From JAHJQZ01 sp963675235 (GTDB lineage Bacteria; Pseudomonadota; Alphaproteobacteria; Rhizobiales; Devosiaceae), in the NCBI GenBank assembly GCA_963675235.2, contig CAXXFU010000003.1, forward strand, positions 1 through 64,000: a DNA stretch of 64,000 nt, in the 5' to 3' direction. The translations under genes were made by a program, and so were the position numbers. Below the pieces are notes generated by a model. The model was given only the letters and a program-made list of their open reading frames with translations, did no database searches and was not told the DNA's origin. This document shows positions 41,015-47,466 of the stretch, in pieces. Numbering within the stretch: the stretch's first letter is position 1; every line of letters begins with the position of its first letter.

Positions 41015-41830
41015 TCAGCCGCCCGCCTGCATCGCGACAAGGCGCTTTTCCGAGGCGGCAACAACTGCCTTGGCGTTTTGCGCGATCAGCGCGTCCCACC
41101 AACCGCCATACAGGCGATCGTATGCGAGCCTGTCGGCGGCGGCGACAATGCGGCGGATGTCCCTGAGCGGCAATTGCACCATGTTGGGCACCGACCACAT
41201 GAAGCTGACCCAGTCGCAGCCGGGCGTCGGCACGATGGTGTCGCCGGCAAGAATGGCGCCCTTGCCTCCGGCGCCGTCGGGCCAGTAGAGGAACGACGAA
41301 CCGGGAAAATGCCCTCCGGTGACATGCAGGGTGAGCCCGTCTCCGAGATCGAGCGCGTCGCCGGAGAAATAGGTCACCTCGACATCGGTGTTCATCAGCC
41401 AGCCACGGTCGGCCTCGGGCAGGTAGACCGGCACATTTCCGAGCTTTCTCGCATTGGTCGCCAGCGCGCCATAAAGATGAGGGTGCGATGCGACCATGGC
41501 GCGGACGCCACCCAGGCGCATGATTTCGGCCAGCGCGTCATCGTCGAGCAGCGGCACGCCGTCGAACAGCACCCCGCCGTCGGGATGGGCAACAAGCACG
41601 GCCCTTTTGCCAAGATCGAGCGCCGGGGCGATGCCGATGCCGTAAAGGCCGGGTTCGAGTTCGCGGATGTCGGTACGATGACCCTCGGCGACGAGCTTTT
41701 CGGCGCTGGTCCATGTCTGCCCGCGCGGCGGCACGAACTGACGCGGGTCGGTGCAGATGGGACAGGTTTCCGGCGGATTTTCGCTATCGGGAAACTCGGC
41801 AAGGCAGGCAGTACAGATCCAGTTGGTCAT
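41015..41830 (-). CDS. Rubredoxin-like zinc ribbon plus MBL-fold hydrolase
   Basis: A 271-residue cytosolic protein. An N-terminal Cys4 zinc-ribbon or rubredoxin-like knuckle (C6, C9, C23, C26: ICTAC, TCPIC) precedes a metallo-beta-lactamase fold. The usual HxHxDH metal motif reads SHPHLYGA, so the Asp-His half is missing, while GGHFPGSSFLY and LAGDTIVP keep the later His and Asp ligands. This subfamily is widespread but uncharacterised. Its stop codon begins at the base right after the convergent AEC gene ends. The start ATG 41830 opens directly on the zinc knuckle. Confidence 0.85.
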   Translation of the reverse strand: MTNWICTACLAEFPDSENPPETCPICTDPRQFVPPRGQTWTSAEKLVAEGHRTDIRELEPGLYGIGIAPALDLGKRAVLVAHPDGGVLFDGVPLLDDDALAEIMRLGGVRAMVASHPHLYGALATNARKLGNVPVYLPEADRGWLMNTDVEVTYFSGDALDLGDGLTLHVTGGHFPGSSFLYWPDGAGGKGAILAGDTIVPTPGCDWVSFMWSVPNMVQLPLRDIRRIVAAADRLAYDRLYGGWWDALIAQNAKAVVAASEKRLVAMQAGG

Positions 41831-41959
41831 GGCGGGTTTCCGGCAGTTCCGAGGATGGGCAAAGCTAGGTTTCACCCTATGGCCGCGCAACGGCAAAAGG
41901 CCCGGCGCGTTGTCGCACCGGGCCGTTGTCGCTGGTCCCGTCCGGATCTGGATTCTGGT

Positions 41960-42604
41960 TCAGATGTCGATGTCGGATTTGCCGATGTCCTCGGCCGCGC
42001 GCCTGAGGATTTCGGCGAGGCGCCTTTGCGTCGCCTCATCGCCGCGCACTGCCGAGGCGATTGCAGTTTTGAGGGCGCGCCTGGCCTCGTTGACTTCCGG
42101 CAGGACGTCGGGAATGTCGCGGTCCTGCGCCTCTTCGCGTTCGGCCATTTGCGCGCGCAGGACCTTGGCGCGCTTGCCGACGAGCACCAGCGTCTCGAGC
42201 GCCGCCTCGGCCTCGGCACGGTTTTCATCAAGATGGGCGCTGCCGGCATCGGTGATGGCATAGACCTTTTTGGAACCGTCCATCTCGGCGGTGGCAAAGC
42301 CCGCCTCCTCGAGATAGGTCAGGGCGGGATAGATGACGCCCGGGCTGGGGCTGTAGGCCTCTGCCGATTTCTCTTCCATGGCCTTGATGAGATCATAGCC
42401 GTGACGCGGGGCCTCGCCGATCAGCAGCAGGACGACGAGGCGCAGGTCCTGGCCGCGCAACATGCGCTTGAGGCGGAATTCGCCGCCAAAGCCGCCCGGA
42501 CCGCCATGCCCCCCCTGCCTGTCGCCGGGAAAGCCTTCGAAACGATGACGGCGGCGGCCCATCATGTGGCGTTGGTGATCGTGGTGGTGTTGATGTTGGT
42601 ACAT
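41960..42604 (-). CDS. PadR family transcriptional regulator with His-rich N-terminus
   Basis: A 214-residue regulator: a flexible N-terminus (HQHHHDHQRH at residues 4-13, then Gly-rich), a PadR winged helix (about 50-125; LVVLLLIGEAPRHGYDLIKAMEEKS, SPGVIYPALTYLEEAGF) and a C-terminal helical dimer domain. The start ATG 42604 is supported by AGGAG 8 nt upstream, so the histidine run is truly encoded. A 16-bp inverted repeat pair just upstream suggests autoregulation. The histidine cluster could sense or buffer metal (inference). It neighbours rplS but is separate from it by a terminator. Confidence 0.9.
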   Translation of the reverse strand: MYQHQHHHDHQRHMMGRRRHRFEGFPGDRQGGHGGPGGFGGEFRLKRMLRGQDLRLVVLLLIGEAPRHGYDLIKAMEEKSAEAYSPSPGVIYPALTYLEEAGFATAEMDGSKKVYAITDAGSAHLDENRAEAEAALETLVLVGKRAKVLRAQMAEREEAQDRDIPDVLPEVNEARRALKTAIASAVRGDEATQRRLAEILRRAAEDIGKSDIDI

Positions 42605-42615
42605 AAGATCGCTCC

Positions 42616-42679
42616 TACGATATATCTTTGATTGATGACTACGTAGGCCTTCGCCGATCGAGAGTCAAGATATATCGTA
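42616..42679. promoter_or_regulatory. PadR-type inverted repeat (ATATATC arms)
   Basis: tacgatatatctttga (42616-42631) and tcaagatatatcgta (42665-42679) form inverted arms, nearly identical once reverse-complemented, 33 bp apart. Very AT-rich for this genome. The first arm starts 12 bp from the padR start codon. Confidence 0.75.
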
Positions 42680-42708
42680 AAATAGTTCTTAGTTGGGGCG
42701 CGGACACG

Positions 42709-42734
42709 AAAAAGCCCGGCGCAATGGCCGGGCT
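42709..42734 (-). terminator. Rho-independent terminator of rplS
   Basis: Read on the minus strand: gcccggc/gccgggc stem (42727-42733 with 42714-42720), 6-nt loop, followed by five T residues (42709-42713 complement). It lies 27 bp after the rplS stop. Confidence 0.9.
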
Positions 42735-42760
42735 CGAAATCTCTTGTCTGCCTGAGGCGC

Positions 42761-43327
42761 CTACTCGGCCTTGGGCTCTTCGGCAGCGGCCTCTTCGGCA
42801 GGAGCTGCGGCGGCAGCTTCCTCGGCGGCCTTGGCAGCGGCCTCTTCGGCCTCCTTGGCGGCGGTCTCGGCTGCCAGCGCCTGGGCGGCGGCAACGCGCT
42901 CGGCTTCCTGCGCTGCCTTGGCCTCGGCCAGAGCCTGGCGCTCGTCGGCCTCGATCTTGCGGGTGCGCGAGTTGGTCGATTCGAAGATACGAGCCGACTT
43001 GCCGCGACGGTCGCGCAGGTAATAGAGCTTGGCCCGGCGCACCTTGCCGCGCTTCAGCACCTCGATGCGGTCGATATTGGGCGAGTGCACCGGGAAGACG
43101 CGCTCGACGCCTTCACCATAGGAAATCTTGCGGACAGTGAAGCTCTCCTGCAGTCCGCCGCCGGTGCGGGCAATGACGACGCCTTCATAGGCCTGCAGGC
43201 GTTCCTTGTTGCCTTCCTGGATGCGGACCCAGACCTTGACGGTGTCGCCGTGGCTGAATTCGGGAGTGGCGCGCTTGGAGGTGAGCTCTTCAAGCTGCTC
43301 TTTTTCGAGCTGTTCGATAATGTTCAT
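42761..43327 (-). CDS. rplS: 50S ribosomal protein L19 with long Ala/Glu-rich tail
   Basis: L19 sits at the 30S-50S interface. The core (residues 1-125) is canonical: FSHGDTVKVWVRIQEGNKERLQAYEGVVIAR, SYGEGVERVFPVHSP and RAKLYYLRDRRGKSARI. Residues 128-188 are an added low-complexity tail of Ala, Glu and Lys ending EEAAAEEPKAE, making the protein 188 residues against about 115 in E. coli. Ala/Glu tails on L19 are common in Hyphomicrobiales; this one closely resembles the tail of S16 in the same cluster. Here rplS is separated from trmD by two inserted genes and a copper operon, unlike the usual direct order. Confidence 0.96.
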   Translation of the reverse strand: MNIIEQLEKEQLEELTSKRATPEFSHGDTVKVWVRIQEGNKERLQAYEGVVIARTGGGLQESFTVRKISYGEGVERVFPVHSPNIDRIEVLKRGKVRRAKLYYLRDRRGKSARIFESTNSRTRKIEADERQALAEAKAAQEAERVAAAQALAAETAAKEAEEAAAKAAEEAAAAAPAEEAAAEEPKAE

Positions 43328-43543
43328 CGGTTTTCCGTTCTGATCTTTTCAAAGGGAAGTTTTCCAGCGAGAACCATTGCCCGCCTTTTCTTCCGGTCTT
43401 GGTTGGACGGAGATTTCGTCGCGGCGGCTATACATGAGACGGGGAGCGGAGTCTATATGCCGAATGCATGATCAGGCCCACAATCCCTTGCATTGCGGGG
43501 CACGGATGCGATTGCATCGCCAGTCGAGTTGCTCTAGACAACG

Positions 43544-43562
43544 CCCCTCACGTGTCGAGGGG
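43544..43562 (+). promoter_or_regulatory. Hairpin covering the ribosome site of the copper-operon leader gene
   Basis: cccctc (43544-43549) pairs with gaggggg-type sequence gagggg (43557-43562) around a 7-nt loop. The 3' arm is the Shine-Dalgarno sequence for the GTG start at 43569. It could hide the ribosome site, or as DNA act as an operator. Confidence 0.5.
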
Positions 43563-43568
43563 ACAAAC

Positions 43569-43940
43569 GTGCGAGCCACACGCTCCATCATCGCGGAACT
43601 GGCGCGCGTGCTGGCGGTGCTGGCATTCGGTTTTCTCGCCTTCTCCCCGCAGCCCGCTCCGATCGAGCGCTACGGCGTTTCCCCGGCAGTCTCCGCCGCC
43701 ATTGACGGCGGCGCCGAGCTGCCCGGCGACCGCCACGATCCCCGTGTCTTGCTGACCAAGGCCTGCGACGGCTGTCGCCTTGGAGTTGCCGTCGTGCTGC
43801 CGGCTCCGGCGGCGTCCGTCGATGTCGCCGTGGTTGAGCGCACCCTGGTGCGCACGCTTGCGATTCCGTCTTTCGTCAGTCCGGCCCCCGCCCTTTCCGG
43901 CGGCGGCCCTCGCGCCCCACCCCTGACCGCACCCGTTTGA
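43569..43940 (+). CDS. Small membrane-anchored CxxC protein, upstream of PCu(A)C
   Basis: A 123-residue protein with one N-terminal hydrophobic helix (about 8-27) and a periplasmic part holding a single CDGC motif (C66, C69), then a Pro/Ala-rich end. No family is recognised with certainty; the setting and size resemble DUF2946-like copper-associated proteins. The GTG start at 43569 follows a GAGGGG site at 7 nt. The copper chaperone gene starts 68 bp downstream on the same strand, so a role in periplasmic copper handling is likely (inference). Confidence 0.62.
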   Translation: MRATRSIIAELARVLAVLAFGFLAFSPQPAPIERYGVSPAVSAAIDGGAELPGDRHDPRVLLTKACDGCRLGVAVVLPAPAASVDVAVVERTLVRTLAIPSFVSPAPALSGGGPRAPPLTAPV

Positions 43941-44008
43941 ACCACACCAACACATCGGACTGAGTGCTGCCGTTGCCGCTTCGGCACGGCACAAGGGAAG
44001 TGAAATAC

Positions 44009-44566
44009 ATGAAGATCAAAACTGTTCTGACCGCCATCGCGGTCGTTTCCGCCTTCACCTTCACCGCAACCGCCAATGCCGAGGACATGAAGATGTCCGG
44101 CGACCAGATGAGCATGGCAAACATGGGCGAGGTCACGCCCGATCCGGCAAAGATGGAAACGGGCGTCACGCTCGGCGACCTCGTGCTCTATGACGCCTTC
44201 ACCCGCGCCATGCCGCCGACCGCCCGCGCCGGCGGCGGCTTCGTCACCATCGTCAACACTGGCATGAACGACGACCGTCTGGTCTCTGCTGCTTCGCCGG
44301 CGGCAGAGGCGGTGCAGCTGCACACCATGAAGATGGACAATGGCGTCATGGTCATGCGCGAGCTCGAGAATGGCGTCGAACTGCCCGCCGGCAAGGCCGT
44401 CGCCCTCAAGCCGGGCGGCATGCATATCATGTTCATCGACGCTGTCGCGCCGTTCGCCGAGGGCGAAACGGTCGATGTCACGCTGAGCTTCGAAAAGGCC
44501 GGCGAAGTGACGCTGCACCTGCCGGTCGGCGCGCTCGGCTCGAAGGAAATGCCGGCGATGCACTGA
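44009..44566 (+). CDS. Periplasmic copper chaperone PCu(A)C
   Basis: A 185-residue exported cupredoxin-like protein that delivers Cu(I) to the CuA site of cytochrome oxidase. After a signal peptide (about 1-24) comes a Met-rich stretch (EDMKMSGDQMSMANMG) and the PCuAC domain. The metal ligands are visible as H105, M116, H139 and M141 in LHTMKMDNGVMVM and GGMHIMFI. ATG 44009 opens the signal peptide. It is the second gene of a two-gene plus-strand unit placed inside the ribosome cluster, and ends in a strong terminator. Confidence 0.93.
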   Translation: MKIKTVLTAIAVVSAFTFTATANAEDMKMSGDQMSMANMGEVTPDPAKMETGVTLGDLVLYDAFTRAMPPTARAGGGFVTIVNTGMNDDRLVSAASPAAEAVQLHTMKMDNGVMVMRELENGVELPAGKAVALKPGGMHIMFIDAVAPFAEGETVDVTLSFEKAGEVTLHLPVGALGSKEMPAMH

Positions 44567-44591
44567 GCAGGAAACGTCGGAAAAAACAACG

Positions 44592-44627
44592 AAGGCTCCA
44601 GGCGCCAGCGTCCGGAGCCTTTTTTTG
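44592..44627 (+). terminator. Rho-independent terminator of the copper operon
   Basis: aggctcc (44593-44599) pairs with ggagcct (44614-44620), the loop holds a further small stem, and six or more T residues follow. Confidence 0.9.
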
Positions 44628-44638
44628 CTGACTGGCGA

Positions 44639-45109
44639 CTACTGTTCGAGGGCGATGAAGATCTCGGTCTGCAATTCGGCCTCGGGCACCTGGTCGGGGT
44701 CGTTGAGATAGAGCTCCCAGGTCGGCTTGCCATAGCGGTGGCCGTTCCATTTCATCTCGCCCATGATCTTGCCATAGGCCGCTTGCAGGCCGGCATAGGG
44801 ACCGGTGTGCAGGGCATGGGCGGCCCGCGTCGCCGGCGTCTTGTCCGCCTTGACCACCCCTTCCGCCTTGCCGGCATCATCGGCGGATACCGTGAAGCCG
44901 GTCCGGAACTCCATCTCGTCCTCGGAATAGTCGTAATAGACCGAAATCGCCCCGCCGGCGGGCGGGATGGACTTTGCCTGCATGAAATTCCAAACCTCCC
45001 AGAACGCCTCGCCCATTGCCTTGCTGATATCCTCCGGCTTCATCGAGCTCTTGCGGGTAACGTAAAGATAGGGCTGTTCGGTGGTTTCGATGACATCGTA
45101 GCTGGCCAT
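44639..45109 (-). CDS. GyrI-like / effector-binding domain protein
   Basis: A 156-residue cytosolic protein of the SOUL/GyrI-like (AraC effector-binding) superfamily with no DNA-binding domain. Visible features are VIETTEQPYLYVTRKSSM, the central FRTGFTVS strand, ALHTGPYAGLQAAYGKIMGEM and the ending WELYLNDPDQVPEAELQTEIFIAL, which is the typical PxxxxxTEIYxPL. Such stand-alone domains bind small hydrophobic molecules or, in GyrI, DNA gyrase. ATG 45109 is chosen at conserved MASYDV. It lies between trmD and the copper operon, on trmD's strand. Confidence 0.85.
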   Translation of the reverse strand: MASYDVIETTEQPYLYVTRKSSMKPEDISKAMGEAFWEVWNFMQAKSIPPAGGAISVYYDYSEDEMEFRTGFTVSADDAGKAEGVVKADKTPATRAAHALHTGPYAGLQAAYGKIMGEMKWNGHRYGKPTWELYLNDPDQVPEAELQTEIFIALEQ

Positions 45110-45206
45110 GTTCGTTCTCCTTCTGCCTGTCGGTTTCGCGCCGAACATGTTCCCGTTTTGTGTCGGTTTCTGGCAGGAGTTGGCAGCAAGAGGGTGCGGC
45201 GGGCTG

Positions 45207-45896
45207 TCACAGTTTACGTGCGAGCAGGTCCGGTCGCCTGAGGCGCGTCAGTTTCTCGGCTTGCTCGCGCCGCCATGTGTCGACCTTGCCATGATCGCCC
45301 GAGGTCAGCACTTCGGGAATGCTGCACCCCTCGAAGACCTGCGGTCGGGTGTAGTGCGGATATTCGAGCAGGCCCTGTTCGAAGCTTTCGTCCTTGTGGC
45401 TGTCCTCGGCCCCGAGCACTCCGGGCAAAAGCCGCACCACTGCTTCGAGCAGCACCATCGCTGCCACTTCGCCGCCGGCGAGAACATAATCGCCAATGGA
45501 AATCTCTTCGAGACTGCGGGCGTCGATGACGCGCTGGTCGACGCCTTCGAACCGTCCGCAGACGATGACGGCGCCCGGGCCTTCGGCCAGTTCGCGGGCC
45601 CGGCTTTGCGTCAGCGGCCGCCCGCGCGGGCTCATCAAAAGGCGCGGACGGGTGTCGGCTTCCGGCGAAACCGTGTCGATGGCGGCGGCAAGGATATCGG
45701 GCTTGAGCACCATGCCCGGCCCGCCGCCGGCCGGGGTATCGTCGACGGTGCGGTGCCGATCCGTAGCGAAATCGCGCAATTGCGTCGCTTCGAGCGACCA
45801 CAAGCCCTCGCGCAGCCCGCGCCCGATCACCGAGGCCCCCAGGGGCCCCGGAAACAGCTCCGGGAACAGGGTAATGATATCGGCGCGGAAGCTCAT
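45207..45896 (-). CDS. trmD: tRNA (guanine-N1-)-methyltransferase TrmD
   Basis: A 229-residue SPOUT-fold enzyme that makes m1G37 in tRNA using S-adenosylmethionine and prevents frameshifting. Key elements are FRADIITLFPELF at the start, GGGPGMVLKPD, LLMSPRGRPLTQ and the trefoil-knot end EISIGDYVLAGGEVAAMVLLEAVVRLLPGVLG. Its start overlaps the rimM stop by 4 nt, so it is translationally coupled in the order rpsP-rimM-trmD. Length is near normal (E. coli 255). Confidence 0.97.
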   Translation of the reverse strand: MSFRADIITLFPELFPGPLGASVIGRGLREGLWSLEATQLRDFATDRHRTVDDTPAGGGPGMVLKPDILAAAIDTVSPEADTRPRLLMSPRGRPLTQSRARELAEGPGAVIVCGRFEGVDQRVIDARSLEEISIGDYVLAGGEVAAMVLLEAVVRLLPGVLGAEDSHKDESFEQGLLEYPHYTRPQVFEGCSIPEVLTSGDHGKVDTWRREQAEKLTRLRRPDLLARKL

Positions 45897-46459
45897 TCTC
45901 CGTCCTTGCCGCTTGTCTCGCGCGCCTCGATCTCGGCCGGCGGGTCGAGCACGATATAGCCTTGCGGCACGGCGATTTCGGGGAAATTGGCCTTGGTAAA
46001 GGCGTAAAGGGCGCTGGCTCCGGAGCTCAGCGCAATCTCGACGACGTCGCCGGCCCCATGATCCTCGACCGTGCTGACCGTGCCGATGGTGCGGCCTTCC
46101 GGGGTACGGACGGCAAGCCCGATCAGATCGGCATAGTAGAAGTCGTCCTCATCGTCCTCGGGCGGCAGTTTTTCGCGGGCAACGAACAGTTCGGTACCGT
46201 TGAGTGCTTCGGCCGCGCTGCGGTCGGAGACGCCGGCAAGGCGCGCAATGACCATGTCCCTGGCCATGCGCGCCTTGACGATTTCGATTGTCGTGTCACC
46301 ACGTCCGGTCGCCAGCGGACCATAGGACGCGATGTCGAGCGGGGCGGCGCAAAAGCTCTGGATGCGCACCTCGCCCTTGATGCCATGCGCCGCGCCGATC
46401 CGGCCCAGAAGGACCAGTCCGGAATCGGCAGGCTTGTTGTCCGACCGAGAGCCGGCCAT
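45893..46459 (-). CDS. rimM: Ribosome maturation factor RimM
   Basis: A 188-residue factor that binds S19 and helps mature the 30S head. The N-terminal beta-barrel (VLLGRIGAAHGIKGEVRIQSF) and the C-terminal PRC-barrel (FYYADLIGLAVRTPEGRTIGTVSTVEDHGAGDVVEI) are clear. It starts 3 bp after the rpsP stop and overlaps trmD by 4 nt. Confidence 0.96.
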   Translation of the reverse strand: MAGSRSDNKPADSGLVLLGRIGAAHGIKGEVRIQSFCAAPLDIASYGPLATGRGDTTIEIVKARMARDMVIARLAGVSDRSAAEALNGTELFVAREKLPPEDDEDDFYYADLIGLAVRTPEGRTIGTVSTVEDHGAGDVVEIALSSGASALYAFTKANFPEIAVPQGYIVLDPPAEIEARETSGKDGE

Positions 46460-46462
46460 CGC

Positions 46463-46930
46463 CTATTCGGCTTTGGCTTCTTCGGCGGCAGCTTCTTCGG
46501 CAGGAGCTTCTTCGGCAGGAGCTTCAGCCTCGGCAGCTGCTTCCGGCTCGGCCGGCGCTTCTTCCTTGGGAGCCGCTTCGGCTTCAGCCAGTTCGGCGGC
46601 CTTGGCGGCACGCTCTTCGGCGCGTTCCTTGGCTTTTTCGCCCGGCTCGGCCTTCTTCGGGTTGTTCTTGGCCGTGCGCTTCATCAGGCCGGCGGCGTCG
46701 AGGAAGCGGGCAACGCGGTCGGTTGCCTGAGCACCGACGGAAAGCCAGTGGGAAGCACGCTCGGTGTCGAGCTTGACGCGCTCGCCGCTGTCCTTGGGCA
46801 GCATCGGGTTGTACGAACCGATACGCTCGATGAAACGGCCGTCGCGCGGCGAACGGGCGTCGGCGATGACGATGTGGTAGAAGGGCCGCTTTTTCGAGCC
46901 AGCACGGGCCAGGCGGATCTTGAGAGCCAT
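46463..46930 (-). CDS. rpsP: 30S ribosomal protein S16 with long Ala/Glu-rich tail
   Basis: S16 is an early assembly protein of the 30S body. The core (1-90) is standard: MALKIRLARAGSKKRP, FIERIGSYNPM, VGAQATDRVARFL. Residues 100-155 form an Ala/Glu/Pro tail, longer than in E. coli (82 residues in all), ending EEAPAEEAAAEEAKAE. The same kind of ending occurs on L19. It is followed 3 bp later by rimM; a GNAT gene lies just upstream, 14 bp away. Confidence 0.97.
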   Translation of the reverse strand: MALKIRLARAGSKKRPFYHIVIADARSPRDGRFIERIGSYNPMLPKDSGERVKLDTERASHWLSVGAQATDRVARFLDAAGLMKRTAKNNPKKAEPGEKAKERAEERAAKAAELAEAEAAPKEEAPAEPEAAAEAEAPAEEAPAEEAAAEEAKAE

Positions 46931-46944
46931 TTTCGGGTTACTCC

Positions 46945-47466
46945 TTAGGAAACGGTCTTGAGTTCGTTTGACAGGCTGTGACGGTAGACCTGTGCCGTCT
47001 TGCCATGGATTTCGAATTCGTAGTCGAGCCGGGCGCCAAGGCTTTCGGCCAACGCGCGTGAGGCGATGTTCTGCTTGTTGATCAGGCTGATGAGCGTTTT
47101 CCAGCCGAGGGCCCTGGCATAGCCGATAGCGGCGCGCGCTGCCTCGCCGGCATAGCCCTGACGCTGGAAGCGCGGCAGCACCGACCAGCCGACTTCCGCC
47201 TCGGGCCAGTCATCGGGATGCCACAGCCCGCAATAGCCGAGCGGGGTTTTATCCTCGGGGCGCTGCAGCACCCAGAACCCATAGCCGCGCAATAGCCACT
47301 GGCCGGCATAGCTCGCCATGCGGCGCCAGGCAGCGCCGCGCTCGGTCAGCGGTCCGCCGATATAGGCGCTGGCCTCGGGATCGGCCCAGAACGGTGCGAA
47401 GGTGTCGAGATCGTCATTGCGCCAGCCGCGCATGATCAGCCGTTCGGTCCTGAGTTCGGGGATCAT
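46945..47466 (-). CDS. GNAT family N-acetyltransferase (RimJ/RimL-like)
   Basis: A 173-residue acetyltransferase of the RimL-type subgroup, which typically acetylates protein N-termini or small amines with acetyl-CoA. The start LRTERLIMRGW, EVGWSVLPRFQRQGYAGEAARAAIGYA (acetyl-CoA loop RxxGxA) and LISLINKQNIASRALAESLGARL are diagnostic. It overlaps ffh by 4 nt (upstream) and lies 14 bp before rpsP, so it has been inserted into the ffh-rpsP run. A ribosomal-protein target is tempting given location, but is inference. Confidence 0.9.
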   Translation of the reverse strand: MIPELRTERLIMRGWRNDDLDTFAPFWADPEASAYIGGPLTERGAAWRRMASYAGQWLLRGYGFWVLQRPEDKTPLGYCGLWHPDDWPEAEVGWSVLPRFQRQGYAGEAARAAIGYARALGWKTLISLINKQNIASRALAESLGARLDYEFEIHGKTAQVYRHSLSNELKTVS

